A stretch of DNA of 64,000 bases from WHSW01 sp963769945 (GCA_963769945.1 CAVYOA010000003.1:1-64000); one strand, 5' to 3'; positions 52,196 to 61,331 are shown, numbered from the stretch's first letter. Numbers and translations: made by a program. The notes: generated by a model not told the origin, from the letters alone.

Positions 52196-53406
52196 GCGCC
52201 GCCACCTTGGATCTTCGCCACTGCCGCCCCGGCCGCGTCCCACATCGAGACGGAGCGATCGGCGTACTCAACCCCGTAGCGCTCGAGGATCTTGTAGCCC
52301 TCTTCCTCCCAGGCGCCGGGGATGCGGAATATCGCGATCGTCTCGGCCGGGTCCTTGCCGAGCTCGAGGCAGGCCTTGATCACCCCGCGGGCGACGATGT
52401 CGACGCGGGTGTTGGAGACGATCGACATCATCACCGCGATCTTCTCGACGCCATCCTTCTTCAGCACCTCCATCGCCAGGCCCTTCGCCTTGGCGACCGA
52501 GGGATTACCGCCGATCTCGGCGTAGTTGGCGGGCTTGCCGCCCTGGCTGCGAACCGCGTCGGTCAGCGTCAGCGAGCCGCCGCCGGCGCCGATCACGAGG
52601 CCGAGGTTGCCGCTGAAGCCGTGGTCTTTGCCCTGGATCACGCCGCGGTGGTCGGCGGCGTCGATCGCCACCACGTTGCGCTCGAAGTCGCTCGGTTCGT
52701 AGAGCTCACGCGGCTCGGAGAGGTCGACGCCGATCTCGGTCAGCATCCCCTTATGGCGGCCGACCGCCTCATCCTCCATCTCCATGTGGGCGTCGAGGGC
52801 GACGAAGGAGCCATCGGCGAGGCGGGCGAGCGGGTTGATCTCGGCCAGCGTCATGTCGTAGTCGCGCTGCAGCCGCGCCAGGCGGGCGAGGACGGCGGTC
52901 GCGCGGTTGAGCTCGGAGCCGGTCATGCCGCACCGCGCTACCGCCTGCTTTGCCTCGAAATCGGCGATCGGATGCAGGTTGGAGAGATGACCGCGCCCGA
53001 CATGGTCGGGGTGCTCCTCGGCAACCTGCTCGATGTCGATCCCGCCCATGTCGCTGAACAGCATCATCGGCCGCTTCGCACGGCCGTCCCAGAGCACCGC
53101 GGCGTAGTACTCCTGCTCGATCTCTGCCTTCGGGTCGACCAGGACCCCGACCGGGAGGTGACCGCCGATCTCGAGCTCGAGGATCGCGGCGGCATGAGCC
53201 TCGGCCTCCTCGGGGGTGTCGGCGAACTTGACGCCGCCGGCCTTCATTCGACCGCCGGTGAGCACCTGGGACTTGATTACGGTCGGTCCGCCGATCTCGG
53301 CGGCCGCTGCGCGGGCCTCGCCGGCGGTGGTGCAGAAGCCGTACTCGGTTACCGGGATCCCGGCGCGCTCGACTATTCGGCGTGATTCGTATTCGTAGAA
53401 GCGCAT
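52192..53406 (-). CDS. sucC: Succinyl-CoA synthetase beta subunit-like (SucC)
   Basis: A 404-aa ATP-grasp CoA-ligase beta subunit beginning MRFYEYESRRIVERAGIPVTEYG. It has VIKSQVLTGGRMKAGGVKFAD (nucleotide site), LAEINPLARLADGSFVALDAHMEMEDEA (Mg2+ ligands) and LVIGAGGGSLTLTDAVRSQGGKPANYAEIGG. It is somewhat longer than classical SucC. Malate-CoA ligase MtkA is the main alternative, because a malyl-CoA lyase-like gene lies 6 kb away. ATG at 53404-53406. First gene of sucC-sucD-ferredoxin. Confidence 0.87.
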   Translation of the reverse strand: MRFYEYESRRIVERAGIPVTEYGFCTTAGEARAAAAEIGGPTVIKSQVLTGGRMKAGGVKFADTPEEAEAHAAAILELEIGGHLPVGVLVDPKAEIEQEYYAAVLWDGRAKRPMMLFSDMGGIDIEQVAEEHPDHVGRGHLSNLHPIADFEAKQAVARCGMTGSELNRATAVLARLARLQRDYDMTLAEINPLARLADGSFVALDAHMEMEDEAVGRHKGMLTEIGVDLSEPRELYEPSDFERNVVAIDAADHRGVIQGKDHGFSGNLGLVIGAGGGSLTLTDAVRSQGGKPANYAEIGGNPSVAKAKGLAMEVLKKDGVEKIAVMMSIVSNTRVDIVARGVIKACLELGKDPAETIAIFRIPGAWEEEGYKILERYGVEYADRSVSMWDAAGAAVAKIQGGGA

Positions 53407-53483
53407 GACGCTGAAGGCGCGGCGTTATCGATGCCGCGGGGCGGGAACCCTACCCCACAGCCACCCACGACGAAAGGCCGAGC

Positions 53484-54095
53484 TTGCGCGCAACGATCCT
53501 CAACTGCACTCTGAAGAAGTCGCCCGAGAAGTCCAACGGGGAGGCTCTCGCCCAGGTCGTGGTCGATGCATTGGCAGACCACGACGTCGAGAGCGAGATC
53601 ATTCGCCTGGTCGACCTCGAGATCCCGTTCGGGGTCGAGTCGGACATGGGCGACGACGATGAGTGGCCCGGTGTACGCGAGAAGATCCTCGCATCCGAGA
53701 TCCTGATCTTCGCCGTGCCGACCTGGCTCGGCCAGCCCTCGGCCGTGGCCAAGCTCGCGCTCGAGCGCATGGATGCCTTCATCTCCGAGACCGATGACGA
53801 GGAGCGCCCGGTGGCCTACAACCGCGTCGCCGGTGTCGTCAACGTCGGCAACGAAGATGGCGCCCACCACGTGATCATGGAGGTCAACGGCGCGCTCGGC
53901 GACATCGGCTACACGATCCCCCCGCAGTCGTTCACCTACTGGAACATGGGACCCGGGCCCGGACCGCAGTACGTCGAGACCGACCACGGGCACGACTACG
54001 CCGAATCGACAGCGAAGACGATGGCGCAGAACCTCGTCTCCGTGGCAAAGGCGCTCGAGGCGAGCCCGCTCGGGCCGCCCCCGTCCGACGACTAG
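53484..54095 (+). CDS. Flavodoxin/NADPH-dependent FMN reductase-like protein
   Basis: A 203-aa protein. MRATILNCTLKKSPEKSNGEALAQ opens a flavodoxin fold, with EILIFAVPTWLGQPSAVAKLALERMD as the flavin-binding second signature and NRVAGVVNVGNEDGAHHVIMEV as the third. It probably binds FMN and reduces quinones or other acceptors with NAD(P)H. The TTG start at 53484 has GAAAGG about 7 bases upstream and is the only start giving the first strand. The gene is divergent from sucC, with 77 bases between. The monoamine oxidase gene follows after 25 bases. Confidence 0.82.
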   Translation: MRATILNCTLKKSPEKSNGEALAQVVVDALADHDVESEIIRLVDLEIPFGVESDMGDDDEWPGVREKILASEILIFAVPTWLGQPSAVAKLALERMDAFISETDDEERPVAYNRVAGVVNVGNEDGAHHVIMEVNGALGDIGYTIPPQSFTYWNMGPGPGPQYVETDHGHDYAESTAKTMAQNLVSVAKALEASPLGPPPSDD

Positions 54096-54120
54096 CACCA
54101 GCGCATAGGATCGCGTTGCG

Positions 54121-55494
54121 ATGCAGCGCGGCGATTTCAGCTCTCAGCAGGCTGATGTCGTCGTCGTCGGCGCTGGGCTGGCCGGCCTTGCGGCGGCGCG
54201 CGCCCTACGGGCGGCAGGGCGCGACGTCGTCGTGCTCGAAGCTCGAGATCGGGTCGGGGGCCGCACGCTGAATGAGCCGATCGGCGACGGCAAGGTGGTT
54301 GAGATCGGGGCACAGTGGGTGGGCCCGACGCAGGATCGCGTCAACGGCCTGATCGCCGAGCTCGGGCTGGAAACCTTTCCGACCCACGTCAGCGGAGCCA
54401 ACATCTTCGAGCGCGGCGGGCGCATCGGCCGATACGACGGCACGATCCCCAAGGTCAACCCGGTCGGACTGGCCGAAGTCGGACTACTGCTGCGGCGCCT
54501 GAACGCGATGGCGGCGAGGGTGCCGCCCGAAGCCCCCTGGCAGGCGCCAAAAGCGGCGGAGTGGGATTCGCAGACGTTTGCGTCATGGATGAAGCGCAAC
54601 GTCCGCACGAGCGTCGCGCGCGACATCCTGCGCTTGGCGATCATCGGCGTCTGGGCTGCCGAGCCGCGCGACCTCTCCCTGCTTCACGTCCTCTTCTACA
54701 TTCGCTCTGCCGGATCGATCGAGCTCCTCACAGACGCCGAGGGCGGCGCCCAGCAAGACCGCGTCGTTGGCGGCTCGCAGCTGATCTCACTGCGCATGGC
54801 CGAGCAGTTCGGCGCCGGGGTCGTCGAGCTCTCGACGCCGGTTCGCGCGATTCGCCACAGCGAGGCCGGCGTCTCCGTCGTGTCCGATCGGCTCACGGTG
54901 AGCGCGAAGCGCGCGATCGTCGCGATCCCACCGACCCTTGCCGGACACGTTGCCTACGCGCCGGCTCTACCCGCCGTGCGCGACGGACTTTCTCAGCGCA
55001 TGGCACAGGGAAGCGTCGTCAAGTGCATGGCTGTCTATGAGCGCCCGTTCTGGCGCGAGCGCGGTCTCTCGGGGGCCGTCACAAGCGTCACCGGCCCGGT
55101 TTCGGTCGGCTTCGACAACTCCCCGCCGGAAGGCAGCCCGGGGGTCCTGCTGGGCTTCCTCGAGGGGCGCGCGGCGCGTGAGGCCATGGACCGCAGCCGC
55201 GAAGAGCGCCGCGAGATCGTCGCCGAGTGCTTCGGGCGCTTCTTCGGCCCCGAGGCCGCCAAGCCGATCGACTACGTCGACCGCGCCTGGGGTGCGGAGG
55301 AGTGGTCTCGCGGTTGCTACGGCGGTTTCATGCCGCCCGGCGCCTGGACCGACAACGGGGCCGCTCTGCGCACGCCGATCGGGACGATCCACTGGGCCGG
55401 GGCCGAGACCGCCACGGTCTGGAACGGCTACATGGACGGCGCGGTCTCGTCGGGCGCTCGCGCCGCGGCCGAGGTGCTCAACGCGATCGCCTAG
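54121..55494 (+). CDS. Flavin monoamine oxidase
   Basis: A 457-aa FAD amine oxidase. Motifs: VVVVGAGLAGLAAARALRAAGRDVVVLEARDRVGGRT (dinucleotide motif; first 20 residues VVVVGAGLAGLAAARALRAA), GKVVEIGAQWVGPTQDRV, PRDLSLLHVLFYIRSAGS, DRVVGGSQLISLRMAEQFG, and the C-terminal FAD site HWAGAETATVWNGYMDGAVSSG. It oxidises primary or secondary amines to aldehydes with H2O2. The covalent-FAD Cys of animal MAO is not present (the corresponding stretch is EWSRGCYGGFMPPG, where the Cys is at the CYGG position, so non-covalent or covalent binding is open). ATG 54121. Confidence 0.9.
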   Translation: MQRGDFSSQQADVVVVGAGLAGLAAARALRAAGRDVVVLEARDRVGGRTLNEPIGDGKVVEIGAQWVGPTQDRVNGLIAELGLETFPTHVSGANIFERGGRIGRYDGTIPKVNPVGLAEVGLLLRRLNAMAARVPPEAPWQAPKAAEWDSQTFASWMKRNVRTSVARDILRLAIIGVWAAEPRDLSLLHVLFYIRSAGSIELLTDAEGGAQQDRVVGGSQLISLRMAEQFGAGVVELSTPVRAIRHSEAGVSVVSDRLTVSAKRAIVAIPPTLAGHVAYAPALPAVRDGLSQRMAQGSVVKCMAVYERPFWRERGLSGAVTSVTGPVSVGFDNSPPEGSPGVLLGFLEGRAAREAMDRSREERREIVAECFGRFFGPEAAKPIDYVDRAWGAEEWSRGCYGGFMPPGAWTDNGAALRTPIGTIHWAGAETATVWNGYMDGAVSSGARAAAEVLNAIA

Positions 55495-55510
55495 GCGATC
55501 GCGTCAGCGA

Positions 55511-55792
55511 TCAAAGCCGTCGCGGCGTCGGACCCCCGGTGAATGCCCGGTAGATCAGCAGCGCGATGATCGCGCCGATTATCGAGCCGATCAGCCCGGA
55601 CGCTTGCAGCGATCCCTCGCCAAAGTCCTTCTCGAAGATCACGTAGCCGAGAAAACCACCGATGAAGCTGCCGATGATGCCGAGGATGACCGTGCGCAGG
55701 AAGCCGATCTTGTCCGGCCCCGGCACGAGCAGGCGAGCCAAGTAGCCGGCGATTACGCCGATGACAATCAGATAGACGATGAGACCGAACAT
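55511..55792 (-). CDS. GlsB/YeaQ/YmgE-family stress-associated membrane protein
   Basis: A 93-aa protein with three membrane helices: MFGLIVYLIVIGVIAGYLAR, GFLRTVILGIIGSFIGGFLGYV, and SGLIGSIIGAIIALLIYRAF. The Gly-rich helices and LARLLVPGPD after the first are typical of transglycosylase-associated (GlsB) proteins, which are induced by stress but of unknown function. ATG at 55790-55792 has a strong GGAAGGAAGG site. A longer frame overlaps the PEPCK start region and is discarded. Confidence 0.9.
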   Translation of the reverse strand: MFGLIVYLIVIGVIAGYLARLLVPGPDKIGFLRTVILGIIGSFIGGFLGYVIFEKDFGEGSLQASGLIGSIIGAIIALLIYRAFTGGPTPRRL

Positions 55793-55965
55793 GGGCCTTC
55801 CTTCCAAGAGGGTGAACGCTGCCCCCTGTAGTCCCCGCGGCGAAGGCTCGTAAACACGGTGGCGCCGCGAGGCCGCCGGGTCAGGCACAATTGCTCTCCG
55901 TCCTTTAGGGGCAGGGACGCGACGAGACATCCAACGCGCACGCGAACAAGGAGTTGAAGCGCAAC

Positions 55966-57780
55966 TTGAGCGAAACGACGGCGACGCCGCAGCAGTTGAC
56001 CGACAATCCGAAGCTGATCTCCTGGGTGGAGGAGATCGCCGACCTTACCCAGCCGGACTCGATCCACTGGTGTGACGGCAGCGCCGAGGAGTACGAAAGC
56101 CTCTGCCAGGAGCTCGTCGACGCCGGCACCTTCCAGCGTCTCTCCGACGCCAAGCGCCCCAACTCCTACCTGGCCCGGACCGACCCCTCGGACGTCGCCC
56201 GCGTCGAGGACCGCACCTACATCTGCTCGGAGAAGGAGGCCGACGCCGGGCCGACGAACAACTGGACCGACCCGGCGGAGATGCGCGAGCAGATGAACGG
56301 CATCTTCGCCGGCACGATGAAGGGCCGGACGATGTACGTGATCCCGTTCTCGATGGGCCCGATTGGATCCGACAAATCCCACGTTGGCGTCCAGCTCACC
56401 GATTCGCCCTACGTCGTCGTCTCAATGCGGATCATGACCCGAATGGGAGTGTCCGCGCTCGAGATGCTCGGCGAGACCGGCGAGTTCGTTCCCTGCGTGC
56501 ACTCGATCGGCGCTCCGCTCGATGACGGTGAGAAGGACGTCCCCTGGCCGACCAACGCCGAGGAGAAGTACATCGTCCACTACCCCGAGACTCGTGAGAT
56601 CTGGTCATACGGCTCGGGTTACGGCGGCAACGCCCTGCTCGGCAAGAAGTGCTTTGCCCTTCGGATCGCGTCGATCATGGCCCGCGACGAGGGCTGGATG
56701 GCCGAGCACATGCTGATCTTGAAGCTGACCTCGCCCGAGGGCGAGGTCAAGTACGTAACCGGCGCTTTCCCCTCGGCGTGCGGCAAGACCAACCTGGCGA
56801 TGCTGATCCCAACGCTCGAAGGCTGGGAGGTCGAGACCGTCGGCGACGACATCGCCTGGATGAAGTTCGGCGACGATGGTCGCCTCTATGCGATCAACCC
56901 CGAGGCCGGCTTCTTCGGAGTCGCCCCCGGCACAGGTCATCGCACCAACCCGAACGCGATGGCTGCGATCGAGAAGAACACAATCTTCACCAACTGCGCG
57001 CTAACCGACGACGGAGACGTCTGGTGGGAGGGGATGACAGGCCAGCCGCCGGACCATGCGCTCGACTGGCACGCAGAGGACTGGACACCCGAGTCCGACG
57101 CCCCCGCCGCTCACCCCAACGCCCGCTTCACCGTTCCGGCCAACCAGGCTCCTTCGATCGCCGCCGAGTGGGAAGAGCCCGAGGGAGTGCCGATCGACGC
57201 CTTCCTCTTCGGCGGTCGCAGGGCCAGCGTGGTACCGCTGGTGCGCGAGGCATTCGACTGGGAGCACGGCGTCTTCTGCGGCGCGACGATGAGCTCGGAG
57301 ATGACCGCGGCCGCTTTCGGCGAGGTCGGCAAGCTGCGCTTCGATCCGTTCGCGATGCTGCCGTTCTGCGGTTACAACATGGGCGAGTACTTCAAGCATT
57401 GGCTCGAGATCGGCGCCCGAGGCGATACCGAGAAGCTGCCGCGGATCTTCTACGTGAACTGGTTTCGCAAGGACGCCGACGGCAAGTTCGTCTGGCCCGG
57501 CTTCGGCGAGAACAGCCGGGTTCTCGAGTGGGTGTTTCGCCGCTGCAACGACAAAGCTGAGGCGACCGAGACTCCGATCGGTCTCGTGCCGGCCCCAGGC
57601 GAGCTCAACCTCGACGGGCTCGACGTCGGCGACGCGGAGATGCGCGAGCTGACCACGGTCGACGAGGACGCGCTGCGCCAGGAACTACCTCAGGTCGAAG
57701 AGCACCTGGCGAAGTTCGGCGACCAGCTCCCGGCCGAAATCACGGCACAACTCGAGGCGCTCAAACAGCGGCTCGGCTAG
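55966..57780 (+). CDS. pckG: GTP-dependent phosphoenolpyruvate carboxykinase
   Basis: A 604-aa enzyme converting oxaloacetate and GTP to PEP, the entry to gluconeogenesis. Motifs: NSYLARTDPSDVARVEDRTYI, GRTMYVIPFSMGPIGS, the P-loop with reactive Cys GAFPSACGKTNLAMLIP, GTGHRTNPNAMAAIEKN, and FGGRRASVVPLVREAFDW. The TTG at 55966 (MSETTATPQQL) is favoured: AAGGAG at 55948-55953 lies 12 bases before it but has no gap to the other TTG at 55954. The length is standard for the GTP family. The AbiEi-like gene ends within its last four bases, convergent. Confidence 0.94.
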   Translation: MSETTATPQQLTDNPKLISWVEEIADLTQPDSIHWCDGSAEEYESLCQELVDAGTFQRLSDAKRPNSYLARTDPSDVARVEDRTYICSEKEADAGPTNNWTDPAEMREQMNGIFAGTMKGRTMYVIPFSMGPIGSDKSHVGVQLTDSPYVVVSMRIMTRMGVSALEMLGETGEFVPCVHSIGAPLDDGEKDVPWPTNAEEKYIVHYPETREIWSYGSGYGGNALLGKKCFALRIASIMARDEGWMAEHMLILKLTSPEGEVKYVTGAFPSACGKTNLAMLIPTLEGWEVETVGDDIAWMKFGDDGRLYAINPEAGFFGVAPGTGHRTNPNAMAAIEKNTIFTNCALTDDGDVWWEGMTGQPPDHALDWHAEDWTPESDAPAAHPNARFTVPANQAPSIAAEWEEPEGVPIDAFLFGGRRASVVPLVREAFDWEHGVFCGATMSSEMTAAAFGEVGKLRFDPFAMLPFCGYNMGEYFKHWLEIGARGDTEKLPRIFYVNWFRKDADGKFVWPGFGENSRVLEWVFRRCNDKAEATETPIGLVPAPGELNLDGLDVGDAEMRELTTVDEDALRQELPQVEEHLAKFGDQLPAEITAQLEALKQRLG

Positions 57781-58715
57781 TTCGGCGGTTTAGTGCCGGC
57801 GAACGGGGATTTAGGCCCCTCCTGGGTGTCTGAATCGACGTTGGTGGCCAGGGCGGCACGTATGTCGGCCTCTCGGGCTCGGTCATCTTCGAAGGCGAAG
57901 TGTCGGTCGTGGGCGTCGCGGCCGTCGAGCTCTACCGCGAGCCGGGCATCAGCCCAGAGGCAGTCGACCGTGATCGAACGCCCGCCGATTCGCATCGGCA
58001 CGTTGGTCCGCGGAAGTGGGATGTTGCGCCGCGCACAAAACTCGATGAAGTCGTCCTCGAGGGGACTCAGGGTCGGGCCTGTGGTGAGCGCGTAGCCGTC
58101 GACGATCTCCGCCAGTGCCCGTCGCCCACGTCTTCGCGGGTAGCGATTGAGTATCTCGACGAGCGCCATGGGGCTGATCAGCTTCTTGTACTCCGCGCGC
58201 TTGACCATCGAACGCAGGTGCCTGGCGTCGGTCGCTCCCGACATGTCGAGCAGGGTGCGAGCAACGGTGGTCACGGGGACGCCGTCAACAGTCGTCACCT
58301 CCTGCTGCGGCAGGGCAGCGCGATGGATCGTCAGGCCTCGCCTGGGCCGGCGATCGTGCTCAGCGACGACGTGGATCCGTCCTTGCCATCGCGCCACGCC
58401 ATGCAGCACCGATGCGCTCCAGAACCCCGCAACGGCTCCGGGCCACACCGCCATGACCGCGGCGAGCTCGTGGCCCGCAGGCGCCAGGGCCTCGTGTCCG
58501 ACTGCATACACACCGGGGAAGAGCAGCCGCAGACGTCCCACGGCGAGCCGATGCTCGATCGCTCGCCGACTCACCCCAAGCTCGAGGAGTTGCGCGCGCG
58601 TAACCACGCCGTGCTCGTTCAGCGCAAGCTCGGCGATCGCATCGTCGTCGCTCTGGGATTGACGAACGTGGATCTGACCACACAGGAGGTGCGTGAATCG
58701 ACGTTCGTCGGCCAT
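57777..58715 (-). CDS. AbiEi-type antitoxin-domain protein with truncated DUF559 nuclease-like domain
   Basis: A 312-aa protein. An N-terminal AbiEi-like winged helix (LALNEHGVVTRAQLLELGVSRRAIEHRL) is followed by the common middle region (GVYAVGHEALAPAGHELAAVM, FWSASVLHGVARWQGRIHV, TTVARTLLDMSG). A restriction-endonuclease-like DUF559 core then appears: TVDCLWADARLAVELDGRDAHD. Full-length relatives continue after FEDDRAREADIRAA with a strand like RVVRITW and a final helix. Here the frame ends with a 24-residue tail of a different character (QEGPKSPFAGTKPPN) at the pckG stop. The C-terminus appears lost. No AbiEii toxin is nearby. Such proteins are common in actinobacteria and their role is unproven. 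Confidence 0.82.
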   Translation of the reverse strand: MADERRFTHLLCGQIHVRQSQSDDDAIAELALNEHGVVTRAQLLELGVSRRAIEHRLAVGRLRLLFPGVYAVGHEALAPAGHELAAVMAVWPGAVAGFWSASVLHGVARWQGRIHVVAEHDRRPRRGLTIHRAALPQQEVTTVDGVPVTTVARTLLDMSGATDARHLRSMVKRAEYKKLISPMALVEILNRYPRRRGRRALAEIVDGYALTTGPTLSPLEDDFIEFCARRNIPLPRTNVPMRIGGRSITVDCLWADARLAVELDGRDAHDRHFAFEDDRAREADIRAALATNVDSDTQEGPKSPFAGTKPPN

Positions 58716-58791
58716 CGGACGCGATCGTTGTCGATGGTGACGCGCGTGTGGCGCGCAGTCTGTGTCGATTGTGTCGCGGCCTTGTGTGAGC

Positions 58792-59228
58792 TCACCAAGC
58801 CGCGGGCAAGGGCCGCCCTTCGGGCTCGCGGGCGTTGCATGCGTCGCAAAGCGTCAACAGCCACGTCCGCTCAGCGCGCAGCGTCCCGGGCGCCCCGCAT
58901 TTCTCGCATGTGCTCACAGCTTCACGCTCGGCGTCTCGGATCAGTGCCCGACAGACGTCGCGCACACGCTCGGAGAACATTGCGTAGATCCTCAGTTGCC
59001 CGAATTTCTCCTTGACCTGAACAAGCGTGTAGTTGGGGTCTTCCCGGACCAGAGCCTCGTGAGGCGATCGAGAATCGGCGACCACCCCGGACCGGGCAGC
59101 TGAAGCGCCGCGAAGTCGTCGCCCGCTCGATCTAGTTCAGACAGGCTGGCCGGGCCCAGCGTTGCCAGGGGATCTGACAGATGTGCGATCCAGCTCGCTG
59201 TTGATGCCGGGCCAGCGCCCATCGGCAC
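58792..59228 (-). CDS. Zn-ribbon-like hypothetical protein split by a single-base frameshift
   Basis: Two overlapping phases join into one known type of hypothetical protein. The upstream part (59228 down to about 59060) ends LSELDRAGDDFAALQLPGPG, then WSPILDRLT. After a one-base loss the downstream part (to 58792) reads ALVREDPNYTLVQVKEKFGQ, LRIYAMFSERVRDVCRALI and ends with a two-knuckle Zn site STCEKCGAPGTL/TLCDACNAREPEG. The KEKFG-LRxY and CxxCGxPG patterns occur in small proteins that measure activity-independent features; function unknown. Start GTG 59228 or ATG 59222. Confidence 0.65.
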
Positions 59229-59277
59229 AAGATTACGACGGTTGGTCGGCCGCCTTGCACACGTTGACGACTGCCGC

Positions 59278-60327
59278 TCAGAGCTCGTAGGCCTGGGCGA
59301 GCTGCGGATCCTTCTTCGCCAGCATCTCGGCCAGCTCGACCATCACCTTGCACTGTTTCCAGGTGGCGTCGTCTTGCATCTTGCCGTCGATCATGTGGAC
59401 GCCGCGGCCGTCGGGAATCGCCTCGATCACCTTTTTCGCGAATTTGACTTCATCCGGATCCGGCGAGAACACCTTCTTCGCGATCTCGATCTGAACCGGG
59501 TGTAGCGACCAGGCGCCGACGCAGCCGAGCAGGAACGCGGCACGGAACTGCGCCTCGCACCCCTTGACGTCCTTGATGTCTCCGTAAGGCCCGTAGAAGG
59601 GCAGCAAGCCGGCCGACGTGCAGGCGTCGACCATGCGCGCGATCGAGTAGTGCCAGGGATCTTGCTGCGCGGTCGCGCGCGGCGCCTCGGGGTCTTCGGG
59701 GTCGGGGTCGTTGATGACCAGGTAGCCGGGGTGGCCGCCGCCGACGCGGGTGGTCTTCATCCGCCGCGAGGCGGCGAGGTCGGCCGGGCCGAAGCTCATG
59801 CCCTGCATCCGCGGGCTGGCGCAAGCGATCTCCTCGAGGTTGACCACGCCCTGGGCCGTTTCGAGGATCGCGTGGACGAGGATCGGGCGGTCGAGCTTCG
59901 CCTTAGCCTCGAGCTGAGCGAGCAGGCGGTCGACGTAGTGGATGTCCCAGGCACCCTCGACCTTCGGCACCATGATCACGTCGAGCTTGTCGCCGATCTC
60001 GGTCACGAGCGTGGTTAGGTCGTCGAGGACCCAGGGGCTCTCGAGTGAGTTGACCCGCGTCCACAGGGCCGTCTCGCCGAACTCGGTCTCGTTCGCGACC
60101 TTGACCAGCCCCGCCCGCGCGGCCTCCTTGTTGTCGACGGAGACCGCGTCCTCGAGATTGCCGAGCAGGATGTCGGCCTGCTGTGCCATCTCGGGCACCT
60201 TCGCCGCCATCTTCTCGTTCGAAGCGTCGAAGAAATGGATCATCCGCGAGGGCGTGAACGGCACCTCGGCGATCGGATCCGGGGCGCCGATGGCGAGTGG
60301 CTTGACGAAGTTGCGGGGGTTTCGCAA
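59278..60327 (-). CDS. HpcH/HpaI aldolase-family protein, malyl-CoA or citramalyl-CoA lyase-like
   Basis: A 349-aa CitE-family beta-barrel lyase. Motifs: VPFTPSRMIHFFDASNEKMAAK, DILLGNLEDAVSVDNKEAARAG (Glu/Asp metal site), WTRVNSLESPWVLDDL (Arg), DVIMVPKVEGAWDIHYVD, ILETAQGVVNLEEIA (Glu ligand), GMSFGPADLAASR (Asp ligand) and CVGAWSLHPVQIEIA. These Mg2+ enzymes split malyl-CoA, methylmalyl-CoA or citramalyl-CoA into acetyl/propionyl-CoA and glyoxylate or pyruvate. Which substrate applies cannot be read; the L-malyl-CoA/beta-methylmalyl-CoA type is favoured by the SMIHFFDASN-like start. Next to acyl-CoA dehydrogenase and MaoC genes. Confidence 0.85.
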   Translation of the reverse strand: MRNPRNFVKPLAIGAPDPIAEVPFTPSRMIHFFDASNEKMAAKVPEMAQQADILLGNLEDAVSVDNKEAARAGLVKVANETEFGETALWTRVNSLESPWVLDDLTTLVTEIGDKLDVIMVPKVEGAWDIHYVDRLLAQLEAKAKLDRPILVHAILETAQGVVNLEEIACASPRMQGMSFGPADLAASRRMKTTRVGGGHPGYLVINDPDPEDPEAPRATAQQDPWHYSIARMVDACTSAGLLPFYGPYGDIKDVKGCEAQFRAAFLLGCVGAWSLHPVQIEIAKKVFSPDPDEVKFAKKVIEAIPDGRGVHMIDGKMQDDATWKQCKVMVELAEMLAKKDPQLAQAYEL

Positions 60328-60380
60328 AGAAGGCTCCTGTTTGTGATCAGCGGTTGGTGCGCAACGCTACCGTGAGCGGC

Positions 60381-60836
60381 ATGAGCTTCGAGATCAGGGC
60401 CGCTCGCGCGGGGGAGGAGGCCGCGATAGTCCCGCTCTATGAATGGCTGTTCGCGCCGCCCGGCTCGCAGCCTGCTGCCTGGGATCCCAAGCGCGCCGCA
60501 GTCGCCCTGGCCCAGGCGATCGAGTCCCACGACGCTTGCGTGCTCGTCGCCGAGTCCGGGCGAGCGCTGGTCGGCTTCTGCACCGGCTATCAGGATCTGC
60601 ACTCGGTTCGCTTTGGCTACCGCGTCTGGGTCGAAGACCTCGCAGTCGATCCTGCGCATCGTTCGCTCGGCATCGGCAAGGCTCTACTCGACGCGGCCAA
60701 GGACTGGGCGCGAGAGCGTGGCGCCACGCATCTCGAGCTCGATTCGGCCGAGGCGCGCACCGACGCCCACCGTTTCTACGAGCGCGAGGGAGGGCGGCAA
60801 CCGGTCGATCAGCTTCGGCTGGGAGCTCTGAGCTAG
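60381..60836 (+). CDS. GNAT-family N-acetyltransferase
   Basis: A 151-aa GNAT domain: MSFEIRAARAGEEAAIVPLYEWL, VGFCTGYQDLHSVRFGYRVW, VEDLAVDPAHRSLGIGKALLDAAKDWARERG (acetyl-CoA loop HRSLGIGKAL) and HLELDSAEARTDAHRFYEREG. It should acetylate an amine, target unknown. ATG 60381 is preferred over an upstream TTG at 60354. It lies divergent from the lyase gene and convergent with the NTF2-like gene, overlapping by 4 bases. Confidence 0.9.
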   Translation: MSFEIRAARAGEEAAIVPLYEWLFAPPGSQPAAWDPKRAAVALAQAIESHDACVLVAESGRALVGFCTGYQDLHSVRFGYRVWVEDLAVDPAHRSLGIGKALLDAAKDWARERGATHLELDSAEARTDAHRFYEREGGRQPVDQLRLGALS

Positions 60837-61267
60837 GCGGGCGGCCTGCGGGCGGACTCCATCGCCTGGTCGCGGTCGAGGTGAAACTCGACCTGCTGCA
60901 CGACCCCCTCGCGAAACTTCCACAGGGCGGCGCTCGGCTGTGAGATTTCGACGCCACCGTGACGGGTGGTGCCGATCTGGCGAGCCATCACGACCACGTT
61001 CTCGCCGATCTCGTCCATCGACTCGATCTCGAACCGCACGCGAGCGAACGTGCCGAGCCAGTCCGCCCACACACTGCGGAGCCCCTCGAGGCCTTCGCTG
61101 GTCGCGACGAAACTAGCGTCGGTCCCGGCCATTACGCAGACGATCTCGTCCGCCGCAACCGGCTCGAGAGCGCTGATCATGCGATCGATCAGCGCTGCAT
61201 CGACTTCGACCTCGTCGACGCCGAAGATCTCGCCGAGGATGCTGATCAGGAGGTCTGAGTTCGACAC
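60833..61267 (-). CDS. NTF2-like (SnoaL-type) protein
   Basis: A 144-aa protein, VSNSDLLISILGEIFGVDEVE, then AADEIVCVMAGTDASFVATSEGLEGLRSVWADWLGTFARV, RFEIESMDEIGENVVVMARQIGTTRHGGVEI and ALWKFREGVVQQVEFHLDRDQAM. The shape (helix, long strand pairs, GxV-x-FREG end) is the SnoaL/NTF2 fold seen in many proteins without known substrate. GTG at 61265-61267 is preferred over an upstream ATG that would overlap the divergent acyl-CoA dehydrogenase start. Confidence 0.72.
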   Translation of the reverse strand: MSNSDLLISILGEIFGVDEVEVDAALIDRMISALEPVAADEIVCVMAGTDASFVATSEGLEGLRSVWADWLGTFARVRFEIESMDEIGENVVVMARQIGTTRHGGVEISQPSAALWKFREGVVQQVEFHLDRDQAMESARRPPA

Positions 61268-61331
61268 GCGAACAGTATCCTCCGGCGCTCGGGCGAACTT
61301 GATCCCGACCAACCCCGACAGAGCAGGAGCC

